A DNA stretch of 64,000 nucleotides from Sedimentisphaerales bacterium (lineage in GTDB: Bacteria; Planctomycetota; Phycisphaerae; Sedimentisphaerales; SG8-4): assembly GCA_016928975.1 (NCBI GenBank), contig JAFGJR010000284.1:26881-90880 (forward strand). Direction: 5' to 3'. Each line of letters starts with the position of its first letter. Position 1 is the stretch's first letter. Of this stretch, positions 33,452-42,210 are shown piece by piece. Position numbers and translations under genes: made by a program. The notes below the pieces were generated by a model. It ran no database searches, was not told the origin of the DNA, and saw nothing but the letters and a program-made list of their open reading frames with translations.

Positions 33452-34450
33452 TTACAGCCACAGGGTGGCGAGGGTGAAGTAAAAGAGCAGGGTAAAGATA
33501 TCCGCCAACGCAAGGGTCACAGGTCCGGCGGCGATCTTGGGGTCCAGACGCAATGCATGTAGCACTGTCGGCACGCTCAGGCCGGTGATGCAGGCAGAAC
33601 CTAAGGACAGCAGAATGCTGCCTCCGATCACCAGTGCAGGAGCGGCCTCCCCTCGCCACAGCCCGGCGATGAGGGCAACGGCGCCGCCGCAAGTCACACC
33701 GAGCAGCAATGCGGTCTTCATCTCCCGCCGCAGCGTCCGGAGATACCAGCGCAACGTCGGGCGGGCCGCACGCAGGGCCTGGATCGTCACAGCCATCGAC
33801 TGGCTGCTCACGCTCTCGCCGAGACCGAGGATCAAGGTGATGAAGAACGTCAGCACGATACTCTGCGCCAGCGTCGCCTCGAACGCGCCGGCCAGCATCG
33901 CACAGATCAGGCCGCTGCCGATCGTCGCCAGGAGCCAGGGGAGCCGGTATCGGAACACGCGTACCGACGAGGCATCGCGGACCTGCGATGCGCGAAAGCC
34001 GATGAGCTCGAAGATCTCGTTGGTCTTCTCTCGCTCGGCGATGTCGAAGACTTCATCCGTGAACGTCTTCACGTCCACGACGCCGACAATATGCTGCTGG
34101 TCGTCGACAACCGGGAATGCGAGGAACCTGTACATGGCGAAGAACTCGCAGGCGTCGAGCACGACAGCAGTATGCGGGATGGTGATGATATCCCGCACCA
34201 TGATATCCGAGATGCGCTGGTCGAGGGCGGCCGTGAGCAGACGGCGGGTGGGCACCACGCCGACGAGATGGTCCTGCTCGTCCACAATGTAGAAATAGAC
34301 GATCTGTTCACCGAGATCGCGCTGTCGAATCGCATCAAGCGCCTGCCGGACCGTAAGATCCTGGCGCAAGACGACGAAGTCCGTACGCGCGACGGTCGTC
34401 ACCGGCCGATCGGAATGTGCCAGACTCTGTTTCATGCCTACGGACCCCAT
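33452..34450 (-). CDS. Short MgtE-type divalent-cation transporter with CBS pair
   Basis: 332 residues. Two CBS domains (about 20-150; VGVVPTRRLL, IVGVVDVKTF) precede five hydrophobic helices of the MgtE membrane domain (LPWLLATIGSGLICA, LGLGESVSSQSMAVTIQAL, GPVTLALADI). The N-terminal MgtE_N superhelical domain is missing, so the protein is shorter than the usual 450 residues. CBS domains sense Mg2+ and gate the channel. GGESVSSQS is the conserved pore motif in slightly altered form. A second ATG six residues in is also possible. Confidence 0.85.
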   Translation of the reverse strand: MGSVGMKQSLAHSDRPVTTVARTDFVVLRQDLTVRQALDAIRQRDLGEQIVYFYIVDEQDHLVGVVPTRRLLTAALDQRISDIMVRDIITIPHTAVVLDACEFFAMYRFLAFPVVDDQQHIVGVVDVKTFTDEVFDIAEREKTNEIFELIGFRASQVRDASSVRVFRYRLPWLLATIGSGLICAMLAGAFEATLAQSIVLTFFITLILGLGESVSSQSMAVTIQALRAARPTLRWYLRTLRREMKTALLLGVTCGGAVALIAGLWRGEAAPALVIGGSILLSLGSACITGLSVPTVLHALRLDPKIAAGPVTLALADIFTLLFYFTLATLWL

Positions 34451-34820
34451 CCTTACACTGCGACGGTCCCTGTGTCAAACGCAGAAACCCGCGCGTGCTA
34501 CGCGTTCCTGGCCTCATCCGTGCGAGTGCGGCGACCGAGCCGGCCGCGCCCCTGACAGGCGGCGGGGCTTTGCTTTTGGGGAGGCCCGGCTGTAGAATCC
34601 ACGAGCAGGCGTCCGGACGCCGATGTTCTCGGTGGGGCATCCGGATTTTTTGAAGGAACTGGTGGTGTGCGGAGTCTGTGTAGGAGAATACCGGGGATCA
34701 TGGCCGGGCAGTGGTCAGTTGTCCGCCGTCAGAAGCCGGGTATACCGCTGAGGACGGACAACTGACAACTGGGAACCCGACGCGGTAGTTTGATTCTTGA
34801 TATTCTCAGGTGGTTCGCCC
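34451..34820. other. Intergenic region with an imperfect palindrome
   Basis: CAGTGGTCAGTTGTCCG...GTCAG (from 34709) faces CTGAGGACGGACAACTGACAACTG (to 34771), an imperfect inverted repeat of about 22 bp built from GACAACTG units. No gene is supported elsewhere in the gap. AGGTGG near 34810 is the ribosome-binding site of the sigma factor. Confidence 0.5.
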
Positions 34821-35450
34821 GTGAGCAGCGTATGTGAAGACGATGCAGTGGCCTTGTGGGACTCGCGTCAGAGTCCTCGCCAAGCCTTTGAAGCCATTGT
34901 CAAAAGGCACATGAAGGACGCCTACTTCATCGCGTTGGGGCTGGTCGGGAATCGTGAGGACGCCCTGGAGCTGTCGCAGGAGGCGTTCTATCGGGCCTAC
35001 AAGCATTTCGACCAGCTCAACTCCAAGGGCAAGTTCTTCCCCTGGTTCTACCAGATCCTGCGGAACCTGTGCTTCAGCCACCTTCGCAAAAGGCGCGTCC
35101 GTCGGAACTACGAGTTGCGGAATGAGGATTGTGGCGTGCACGGTGGCGAGTCCGAAATCAATCCGCAATCCGAAATCCGCCACCCACAGTCGGACGAACT
35201 GGCCGAGCGCTTTGACCCCGAGGTGATCGCTGAAAGAAACGAGTCCACGGACCGTGTGTGGAGGGCAATCAGCCAGCTCGATGAGAAGCACCGGGAGGTG
35301 ATCATATTGCGGCACTTTCAGAACATGTCGTATGACGAGCTGGCAAAGGTGCTCTTCTGCAATCGGGGGACGGTGACCAGCCGCCTGTTCTATGCTCGCC
35401 AGCGGCTCAGAGAGATATTGGACCATGGGAAAGGAGGTCAGGAAGAATGA
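34821..35450 (+). CDS. ECF-type RNA polymerase sigma factor
   Basis: About 209 residues. Sigma region 2 covers about 12-85 (YFIALGLVGNREDALELSQEAFYRAYKH, FPWFYQILRN), and region 4 about 150-200 (LDEKHREVIILRHFQNMSYDELA, VTSRLFYARQRLRE). Between them, residues 111-122 contain the repeat-derived segment SEINPQSEIRHPQS, which widens the usual linker. I start at GTG 34821, seven bases after AGGTGG. It overlaps the anti-sigma factor by four bases, so the two are made together and the sigma is likely held inactive at the membrane. Confidence 0.9.
   Translation: MSSVCEDDAVALWDSRQSPRQAFEAIVKRHMKDAYFIALGLVGNREDALELSQEAFYRAYKHFDQLNSKGKFFPWFYQILRNLCFSHLRKRRVRRNYELRNEDCGVHGGESEINPQSEIRHPQSDELAERFDPEVIAERNESTDRVWRAISQLDEKHREVIILRHFQNMSYDELAKVLFCNRGTVTSRLFYARQRLREILDHGKGGQEE
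35151..35179 (+). repeat. In-frame AATCCG direct repeat in the sigma factor
   Basis: TCCGAAATCA, ATCCGCAATC and CGAAATCCG repeat the unit (A)ATCCG with small changes and are translated as SEINPQSEIRHPQ. The same peptide theme (QIRNPDSEIR) recurs at 62924. Confidence 0.7.
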
Positions 35451-35893
35451 CCTGCCAGGATCACAAAGACCTCATGATGGCCTACTTGGATAACGAACTC
35501 GACGATGAGCAGAAGCGGGCGTTCGAGGCCCACCTGGCCTCGTGCGACGACTGTGCGAAGGACATGGAGGAATTCAGGAAGCTCAAGCAGATGACGGATT
35601 CCGTGGCCCTGGCGGAGCCGGAGGACCGGGTCTGGGAGGAATACTGGAATCATACCTATAACCGGATCGAGCGAAGTGCGGGATGGATCCTGTTCTCCGT
35701 AGCCGCGATCGCTCTTCTGATTTACGGCGGCTTCGAGCTCATTGAAACCATCATTGAGGATCGCACCGTCGGGGCCCTGGCGAAGGTCGGTCTGCTGGCT
35801 CTGGTTGGGGGCCTTGCGATCCTGTTCGTGTCCGTATTGCGCGAGAGGGTTTACTTCTGGAGCAGGGACCGCTATAGAGATGTCAGGAGATAA
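35447..35893 (+). CDS. Anti-sigma factor with zinc-finger (zf-HC2) domain
   Basis: 148 residues. The N-terminal 45 residues contain the zinc-binding motif H-x3-C-x2-C (HLASCDDC) of ZAS-type anti-sigma factors. Two helices (WILFSVAAIALLIYGGFELI; LAKVGLLALVGGLAILFVSVL) place it in the inner membrane. It overlaps the sigma gene, and by family rule it sequesters that sigma until a signal is received. Confidence 0.85.
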   Translation: MTCQDHKDLMMAYLDNELDDEQKRAFEAHLASCDDCAKDMEEFRKLKQMTDSVALAEPEDRVWEEYWNHTYNRIERSAGWILFSVAAIALLIYGGFELIETIIEDRTVGALAKVGLLALVGGLAILFVSVLRERVYFWSRDRYRDVRR

Positions 35894-35896
35894 CGC

Positions 35897-36211
35897 ATGC
35901 TGCTGTCAACGACGGAATCGATACCGGGGAAGAAGGTCGTCAAGCACCTGGGACTTGTGCGAGGCAACACGATTCGCGGGCGCCACATCGGCAGAGACAT
36001 CGTGGCAGGCCTGCGGAACCTCGTCGGTGGTGAGATTGCCGAGTATACGAAGCTGATGGCGGAATCGCGCGAGCAGGCGATCGACCGGATGTGCGAAGAA
36101 GCGGGGAAACTTGGCGCCAACGCCATTGTAGGTCTGCGGTTCTCGACGGCCGAGGTGATGGCCCACGCCGCAGAGATCCTCGCCTACGGCACCGCGGTCG
36201 TTGTCGAGTAG
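35897..36211 (+). CDS. YbjQ/UPF0145 family protein
   Basis: 104 residues, close to the family's normal size. It shows TTESIPGKKVVKHLGLVRGNTI, GGEIAEYTKLMAESREQAI and LGANAIVGLRF, the conserved core of the YbjQ 'heavy-metal-binding' family, which forms a pentameric ring of unknown function. It lies three bases after the anti-sigma gene and is in the same operon. Confidence 0.9.
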   Translation: MLLSTTESIPGKKVVKHLGLVRGNTIRGRHIGRDIVAGLRNLVGGEIAEYTKLMAESREQAIDRMCEEAGKLGANAIVGLRFSTAEVMAHAAEILAYGTAVVVE

Positions 36212-36242
36212 AAATCCTGCCTGGCTATTAAGGAGGATCTCA

Positions 36243-37685
36243 GTGGACACGATACAAAGAACCGTCGTCATAGCTGTGCTGGCGTGCGTCATACCGGCGA
36301 CGTTGCCGGCGGCATCGTCCAACGACACAACGACGACGTCCCTTGCGGGCTCGTGGCTGGGGACGCTGAAGGTGCCGCCGTCTACCGAATTGCGGATCGT
36401 GTTCAACATCACGGCCAATCCCGACGGCTCCTGGTCCGCCACGCTGGATAGTCCGGATCAGGGAGCAACCGGCATTCCCGTCTCCCAGGTCACCTTCGAG
36501 AACGGGCGACTGCATATCGGAGTCGATCGCGTCCGGGGCCATTATGATGGGACGCTGAGCGCCGACGGCTCCGAGCTCAGCGGGCAATGGACACAGTCCG
36601 GCGTCTCGCTGGACCTGGTGCTGGCGCGAGTGAAGGAGGCGCCCAGAGTGCAGCGGCCGCAAGAGCCGAAGAGGCCGTATCCGTACATTGATGAGGAAGT
36701 GACGTACGAAAACGTCAAAGACGGCGTGACGCTGGCCGGGACGCTGACGATTCCTCGCACGGGCGGCCCATTTCCCGCGGTCATTCTGATCACCGGATCC
36801 GGTCTACAGGACCGCAATGAGAGCATCTTCGGGCATCGGCCGTTCCTCGTGCTGGCGGATTTCCTGACCCGCCGGGGGATCGCCGTGCTTCGTGCGGACG
36901 ACCGCGGGGTCGGCGGCTCCAAGGGGGATGTCTCACAAGCCACGAGCGAGGATTTCGCCCGGGATGTCCTGGCGGGTGTCCAGTACCTCAAGACTCGCAA
37001 AGAGGTCGATCCGAAGCGGATCGGCCTGATCGGCCACAGCGAGGGTGGCTGCATCGCCCCCATCGTCTCTGCCCAGTCGAGCGACGTGGCGTTCCTCGTG
37101 CTGATGGCCGGGACCGGCGTGACCGGCGACATCATCATTGAAGGCCAGGTCGTGAGTCTGCTCAAGGCCCAGGGCGCCGACCAGGCGCTGATCGACGCGA
37201 CGATTCAGGATCAGAGGCGCGTCGTCGAGGTCATCAAGAGCGAGACGGATCCTGACATCGCCAGGGAGAAGATTCGCAAGATCTTGACGGACGCCGTATC
37301 GAGGCTCGATGAGAAGCAGAAGAAGATCATCCAGTATCAGGAAGGCTACGTAGACGCCCAGGTCCGGAAGGCGACGTCGAAATGGCTTCGCTTCTTCATT
37401 ACTCACGACCCGAAAGAGACACTGCGAAAGGTCAAATGTCCGGTCGTGGCGATCAACGGCTCGCTCGACACGCAAGTCCCCGCCAAGGTGAACCTGTCGG
37501 CCATCGAGCAGGCGCTGCGAGAGGGGAGAAACCCCGACTTCACCGTCAAGGAGTTGCCTGGACTGAACCACCTGTTCCAGACCGCCAAGACCGGAGGAGT
37601 CGACGAGTACGGCCGGATCGAAGAAACCATGTCACCGGGGGCGCTGGAAACCATTGCCAACTGGATTGAGAGTCACGCGCGATAG
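36243..37685 (+). CDS. Secreted alpha/beta hydrolase
   Basis: 480 residues. A GTG start follows a strong AAGGAGG. A signal peptide ends near LPAAS. Residues 30-135 are a beta-rich lipocalin-like domain (GSWLGTLKVPPSTELRIVFNI). Residues 150-480 are an alpha/beta hydrolase: the nucleophile motif GHSEGG near 263-268, Asp in NGSLDTQVP near 406 and His in GLNHLF near 440 give a full triad. The domain order matches 'DUF3887/DUF4198-like plus esterase' proteins of planctomycetes and bacteroidetes. Possibly under control of the ECF sigma factor upstream. Confidence 0.85.
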   Translation: MDTIQRTVVIAVLACVIPATLPAASSNDTTTTSLAGSWLGTLKVPPSTELRIVFNITANPDGSWSATLDSPDQGATGIPVSQVTFENGRLHIGVDRVRGHYDGTLSADGSELSGQWTQSGVSLDLVLARVKEAPRVQRPQEPKRPYPYIDEEVTYENVKDGVTLAGTLTIPRTGGPFPAVILITGSGLQDRNESIFGHRPFLVLADFLTRRGIAVLRADDRGVGGSKGDVSQATSEDFARDVLAGVQYLKTRKEVDPKRIGLIGHSEGGCIAPIVSAQSSDVAFLVLMAGTGVTGDIIIEGQVVSLLKAQGADQALIDATIQDQRRVVEVIKSETDPDIAREKIRKILTDAVSRLDEKQKKIIQYQEGYVDAQVRKATSKWLRFFITHDPKETLRKVKCPVVAINGSLDTQVPAKVNLSAIEQALREGRNPDFTVKELPGLNHLFQTAKTGGVDEYGRIEETMSPGALETIANWIESHAR

Positions 37686-37694
37686 ACAGTGATT

Positions 37695-38477
37695 TCAGAG
37701 CAGCAGCAGGCTGACGGCCATCACAAGCATGCCGAGAATGATGCCGCCGATGACCAGGTGCCCGTGGCCGTAGCGATGCGCCATGGGCAGCAGCTCGTCG
37801 AGGGAGATGTAGATCATGATGCCGGCTACGAAGGCCAGGATGCCGGCCAACAGGCCGGGCGTCAGGAACGGCATCAGCACCAGGTAGGCGAACAGGGCGC
37901 CGACCGGCTCCGCCACGCCGGACAGAAAGGAGTAGAAGAACGCCTTGCTCTTGTCCCGCGTGGCGTAGAAGATGGGCACCGACACGGCGATTCCCTCCGG
38001 AATATTGTGGATCGCGATGGCGATCGCAATGAAGATCCCGAGGCGCACGTCGCTCAGCGCCGAGGCGAAGGTAGCCATGCCTTCCGGCAGGTTGTGGATG
38101 CCGATGGCCGCCGCCGTCATCACCCCCATGCGCATCAGTTGGCGGTCGCTGTGCTGGCTCGCCTCAGGCTCGTCCAGCCCTTCGAGGTTGTGCGGGTTCT
38201 CCGGTTCGGGCACCAGCAGATCCACAATGGCGATGAACGCAATGCCGACGAAGAATGCCAGCACTCCCTGAGCTTGGCCGACCATCGCGGAGGCTTGTGG
38301 CAGCAACTCCACGAAAGACACGTAGATCATAACGCCTGCCGACAGGCCCAGAGAGAAGGACAGATACACGACCTTGGGCCGCCGGATGAAGTAGGCGATG
38401 GCGCTGCCGATCCCGGTGGACAGACCCGCCAGCATCGTCAACCCCAGCGCCACAGCTACATTCTGCGATCCATCCAT
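37695..38477 (-). CDS. zupT: ZupT-type ZIP family metal transporter
   Basis: 260 residues with eight helices. The metal-path motifs HNLPEG (helix 4) and HNIPEG (helix 5) are intact, and the E-x-x-P-x-G segment AEPVGALFAYL follows. The cytosolic loop between helices 3 and 4 carries a short acidic/His stretch. ZupT imports Zn2+ and also Fe2+, Mn2+ or Co2+. Confidence 0.92.
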   Translation of the reverse strand: MDGSQNVAVALGLTMLAGLSTGIGSAIAYFIRRPKVVYLSFSLGLSAGVMIYVSFVELLPQASAMVGQAQGVLAFFVGIAFIAIVDLLVPEPENPHNLEGLDEPEASQHSDRQLMRMGVMTAAAIGIHNLPEGMATFASALSDVRLGIFIAIAIAIHNIPEGIAVSVPIFYATRDKSKAFFYSFLSGVAEPVGALFAYLVLMPFLTPGLLAGILAFVAGIMIYISLDELLPMAHRYGHGHLVIGGIILGMLVMAVSLLLL

Positions 38478-38525
38478 GTCAGGGTCTGCGCAAACTGATG
38501 TTCGTAGTGCGGGACCGACCGGCTG

Positions 38526-39896
38526 TCATTCCTGGCCCAGGTCCATCGGCGCTAGTCGCGGGTTCAGCAGGTGGATGATCAGCAAGTTCACCAGGTACGC
38601 GCAGGCGGCGATGAGAAACAGCAGTCGGTACTCTCCCGTCCATTCCAGGATGTAGCCTGCGAGCTTGGCGATGAGCATGCCGCCGATGGCGCCCGCCATG
38701 CCGCCAAGGCCGACAATGGAACTGACCACCTTGCGCGGCGCGGTGTCGGAGACGAGCGTGTAGAGATTCGCGGAGAACCCCTGATGCGCCGAAGCGGCCA
38801 AGCCCACCAACAATGTGGCCACCCAGAGATTGCTGACGCTCGATGCGGCGAAGACCGGCACGACGCACAGGGCGCACACCAGCATGGCCGTCTTGCGCGC
38901 GGCGTTCACGCTCCAGCCGCGCTTGAGCAGCCACGAGGAGAGCCAGCCGCCGCCGATGCTGCCGACGTCCGTCATCAGGTAAATGACGACCAGCGGAGGG
39001 CCCAACTGCAGCAGGTTCAAGCCGTACTTCTTATTCAGGAAATCCGGTATCCAATATAGATAGAACCACCAGATCGGGGCGCTGAGGAACATTCCGACGA
39101 CGACCGCCCACACCTGGCGGTAGCGCAGGAGCGACAGCCACGGGATCTTGACGACCGGATCGGGCGGATCGCTGCGGACGTACGCCAGCTCCGCCGGCGA
39201 GACGCGAGGATGCTTGTCCGGGTCCTGGTAGAGTGGCCACCAGACCACCAGCCAGATGATGCCCAGCCCGCCCGTCACCAGAAACGCCATGGGCCACCCG
39301 AACCTCAGCGTCAGCCAGGGCACCAGCAGAGGCGCGACGAGGGCGCCGACGTTGCTGCCGGCGTTGAAAATGCCGGTGGCCAGCGCCCGCTCCTTCTTGG
39401 GGAACCACTCGCTGACCGTTTTGACGGCCGCCGGGAAGTTGCCTCCTTCCGCCAGGCCCAGTGCGAAGCGCGCCGCCATGAATCCGAGCACCGTCATGGG
39501 AATCACGAGCAGCCCGTGCTGGGTCTGTGACGTCGAGGCCAGCCAGTCACCCAGCTTCGTCTCCGGCGGGATCAATCGCGTCAGCGCGTGGGCCATCGCC
39601 GCCAGGCTCCAGAACAGGACGGCCAGGGCATAGCCGAGTCGCACGCCGAGGCGGTCGATGAGCCTGCCGGCGCCCGCGTAACCGATGGCGTAGGCGATCT
39701 GGAAGGCAAAGACGATATTGCTGTAATCGATCTCATTCCAGCCGAGTTCCTTTGCCAGCTCCGGCTTCAGGATGCCGATCACCTGCCGGTCGATGTAGTT
39801 GAGGGTCGTGGCGAAGAACAGCAAGCCACAAATGCCCCAGCGAGTCCAGCCGACCGACGATGCGCCGGCTACGCCCAAGCTTCGATCATTCGCCAC
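38526..39896 (-). CDS. MFS transporter, hexuronate/anion:cation symporter type
   Basis: 456 residues with twelve helices. The start RWGICGLLFFATTLNYIDRQVIGIL, the loop DRLGVRLGYALAVLFWSLAA and FALGLAEGGNFPAAVKTVSEWFPKKERALATGIFNAGSNVGA are signatures of the ACS family (ExuT-like), which import hexuronates and similar sugar acids with H+. Uptake of uronates fits a genome that degrades sulfated or acidic polysaccharides. It is 48 bases upstream of zupT on the same strand. Confidence 0.85.
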   Translation of the reverse strand: MANDRSLGVAGASSVGWTRWGICGLLFFATTLNYIDRQVIGILKPELAKELGWNEIDYSNIVFAFQIAYAIGYAGAGRLIDRLGVRLGYALAVLFWSLAAMAHALTRLIPPETKLGDWLASTSQTQHGLLVIPMTVLGFMAARFALGLAEGGNFPAAVKTVSEWFPKKERALATGIFNAGSNVGALVAPLLVPWLTLRFGWPMAFLVTGGLGIIWLVVWWPLYQDPDKHPRVSPAELAYVRSDPPDPVVKIPWLSLLRYRQVWAVVVGMFLSAPIWWFYLYWIPDFLNKKYGLNLLQLGPPLVVIYLMTDVGSIGGGWLSSWLLKRGWSVNAARKTAMLVCALCVVPVFAASSVSNLWVATLLVGLAASAHQGFSANLYTLVSDTAPRKVVSSIVGLGGMAGAIGGMLIAKLAGYILEWTGEYRLLFLIAACAYLVNLLIIHLLNPRLAPMDLGQE

Positions 39897-39986
39897 GGGG
39901 GGTCTCCAACAACAGTGTGCAGATTGCGCAAGCCCTGATTTCCTGCGTGTCGTTCATGGCCGACAGTAAATCACACAATCAGCCCG

Positions 39987-40063
39987 CCGGTCAAGGGAAT
40001 CCCATCCAGCGGACAACTCATGGTGCATCTGTCCTGCGCCGGGACCGGGATTCCCTTGACCGG
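39987..40063. repeat. Perfect 17-bp inverted repeat in intergenic region
   Basis: CCGGTCAAGGGAATCCC (39987-40003) and GGGATTCCCTTGACCGG (40047-40063), spacer 43 bases. The right arm overlaps the -35 box of a putative promoter. Confidence 0.8.
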
Positions 40064-40084
40064 TCGCAACCTTATGGCTACAAA
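40056..40084 (+). promoter_or_regulatory. Putative promoter of the DUF4870 gene
   Basis: TTGACC and TACAAA with a 17-base spacer, 60 bases before the ATG. Its -35 lies inside the right arm of the inverted repeat, so a protein bound to the repeat could block polymerase. Confidence 0.5.
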
Positions 40085-40143
40085 GAACGGCAGACGGGCA
40101 GATTGAGAGCCGCACACTGTTGCCGTGAAGGGAGTGTCCGAAT

Positions 40144-40584
40144 ATGGCAAATGGAAATGATGTCCCCGGGACAGGCGTGCCACCTGTAGCCGGGTCGCCC
40201 GGCCCGATAGAGATAGATCGGGAGACCAACCGCGATGCGCGCATGTGGGCGATGTTCTGCCATCTGGCGGGCCTTGCCTTCCTTGTAGTCCCCGCCATCG
40301 GCAGCGTGATTGGACCGCTCGTTATCTGGCTCATCAAGAAGGACCAGCATCCTTTCGTGGACGAGCAGGGCAAAGAGGCCCTCAACTTCCAGATCACAAT
40401 GCTCATCTACGCTGCCGTCGCGACTCTGTTGATAGTACTGGTTATCACCGCGTGCATCGGGATACCGCTCGTGGTAGTCGTTGGGATCGCGGACATCGTG
40501 CTGATCATCGTTGCCGCGATAAAGGCCAATGATGGGTATCACTATCGCTACCCCTACCCGTTCATCATTCACTTCATCAAGTGA
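40144..40584 (+). CDS. DUF4870 domain membrane protein
   Basis: 146 residues. After a Pro/Gly-rich leader (residues 5-22, PGTGVPPVAGSPGP), the DUF4870 pattern appears: MWAMFCHLAGLAFLVVPAIGSVIGPLVIWLIKK, then DEQGKEALNFQIT, two further helices and a His/Tyr-rich tail. The family is a small three- to four-helix membrane protein of unknown role, often linked to Tic20-like proteins. Confidence 0.85.
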   Translation: MANGNDVPGTGVPPVAGSPGPIEIDRETNRDARMWAMFCHLAGLAFLVVPAIGSVIGPLVIWLIKKDQHPFVDEQGKEALNFQITMLIYAAVATLLIVLVITACIGIPLVVVVGIADIVLIIVAAIKANDGYHYRYPYPFIIHFIK

Positions 40585-40684
40585 TGCTGCGATTTACGAT
40601 CAAGCCTTCAATCAGCGTGGCGGGCGTTGTCGCGTGGTTCTTCCGTGATCGATCAGAGGTCGGAGTTCTGAAAGGAGTGATCGC

Positions 40685-42196
40685 ATGCAGACACGGCGTG
40701 ACTTCCTCAGGGGCCTCACGTGCGCCGCCGGCGCACTTGCTCTCGGCAGTTGCAGGAGTCTGGACAGAGGGGCTGAGCACGAGAGAGGACGCCCGAATAT
40801 CGTCCTCATCCTGGCGGATGATCTCGGCTACGGCGATCCGGCGTGCTACAACAGAGAGTCGAAGATCCCGACGCCTCAGATCAATCAGTTGGTGGGACAG
40901 GGGATTCGCTTCACCGATGCTCACACACCGTCGGCGGTTTGTACGCCCACGCGGTACGGCCTTCTGACCGGGCAGTACTGTTGGCGATCGCGCCTCAAGC
41001 AAGGCGTCCTGAACGGCTACGGCGAGCCGCTCATTGAGACCGACCGGCTGACGATCGCATCGCTCTTGAAGCGATACGACTACAATACCGGCTGCGTGGG
41101 CAAATGGCACCTTGGCTTGGGCTGGGTGACGAAAGAGGCCGGCGCCGAACCCGGAGCGGGTAACATCGACTGGAGCGAACCTGTGACGCACGGGCCACAA
41201 TCGCTCGGGTTCGACTACAGCTACATCATCCCCGCCTCGCTGGACATGGACCCGTACTGCTGGCTGGAGAACGGCCGGCTCGTCGAGGCTCCGACCGGAC
41301 ACACGCCCGGCAGCCAGCGTCGCTGGTCCGGGGGCGGCGGCTTCTGGCGGGAGGGAGCCATTGCGCCGTCATTCGATTTCTACGCCGTCCTGCCGACCGT
41401 CACGGCCAAGTCTGTTGAGTTCATCAAACGCCAGAGCACGGACAAGCCCTTTTTCCTCTATGTTCCTCTCACGGCCCCGCACACGCCGTGGATGCCGACG
41501 AATGAGTTCCGGGGCAAAACAGAGGTGGACTGGTATGGCGATTTCGTCACGGAGGTGGACTGGGCGATGGGACAGATCGTCAAGGCCGTCGATGACGCCG
41601 GATTCAGGGACAACACGCTGGTCATTTTCACATCGGACAACGGTTCGCACTGGCCGCCCGACCAGATCGCCAAGTTCAACCATCGGGCCAATGGCCCTTG
41701 GCTCGGCCAGAAATCCGATATCCATGAGGGAGGCCACCGCGTCCCGTTCATCTGTCGCTGGCCCGGCCATATCAAGCCCGGCACGCAGAGCAACCAGACC
41801 GTCTGTCTGACCGACCTACTGGCCACATTCGCCGCGATTGCCGGGCATTCGCTGCCTGCGGATGCCGGCCAGGACAGCTACGATATTCTGCCGGCGATGG
41901 TGAATCCCGGCCTGGAGGAACCGGTCCGTGAGGCCACAGTCCATCACTCCGGCAACGGCATGTTCGCCATTCGACAGGGGCCGTGGAAACTGATCCAGGG
42001 TCTCGGCTCGGGCGGATTCACCGCGCCGCGGCGAGTCGAGCCCACGCCCGGCGGGCCCCAGGGACAACTCTACCACCTGGATGATGATCCGGGCGAGCAG
42101 ACGAACCTCTGGCTCAAGCAGCCCGGGATCGTGAAGTGTCTTTCTGCGTTGCTGGCACGCTACAGGCAACAGGGTTACAGTCGGCCGATGACATGA
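40685..42196 (+). CDS. Tat-exported lipoprotein sulfatase 1
   Basis: 503 residues. The N-terminus TRRDFLRG is a twin-arginine signal, followed by a lipobox (LGSC). Sulfatase features: PNIVLILADDLGYGD (metal-binding Asp pair), the formylglycine motif C86-TPTR followed by GLLTG, GKWHLG, and FTSDNGSH. The Cys must be converted to formylglycine by an enzyme not seen in this window. Start context GAAAGGAG is good. First of three sulfatases in an operon; the substrate is likely a sulfated polysaccharide or glycan. Confidence 0.92.
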   Translation: MQTRRDFLRGLTCAAGALALGSCRSLDRGAEHERGRPNIVLILADDLGYGDPACYNRESKIPTPQINQLVGQGIRFTDAHTPSAVCTPTRYGLLTGQYCWRSRLKQGVLNGYGEPLIETDRLTIASLLKRYDYNTGCVGKWHLGLGWVTKEAGAEPGAGNIDWSEPVTHGPQSLGFDYSYIIPASLDMDPYCWLENGRLVEAPTGHTPGSQRRWSGGGGFWREGAIAPSFDFYAVLPTVTAKSVEFIKRQSTDKPFFLYVPLTAPHTPWMPTNEFRGKTEVDWYGDFVTEVDWAMGQIVKAVDDAGFRDNTLVIFTSDNGSHWPPDQIAKFNHRANGPWLGQKSDIHEGGHRVPFICRWPGHIKPGTQSNQTVCLTDLLATFAAIAGHSLPADAGQDSYDILPAMVNPGLEEPVREATVHHSGNGMFAIRQGPWKLIQGLGSGGFTAPRRVEPTPGGPQGQLYHLDDDPGEQTNLWLKQPGIVKCLSALLARYRQQGYSRPMT

Positions 42197-42210
42197 GGAG
42201 ACAAGTCGAT

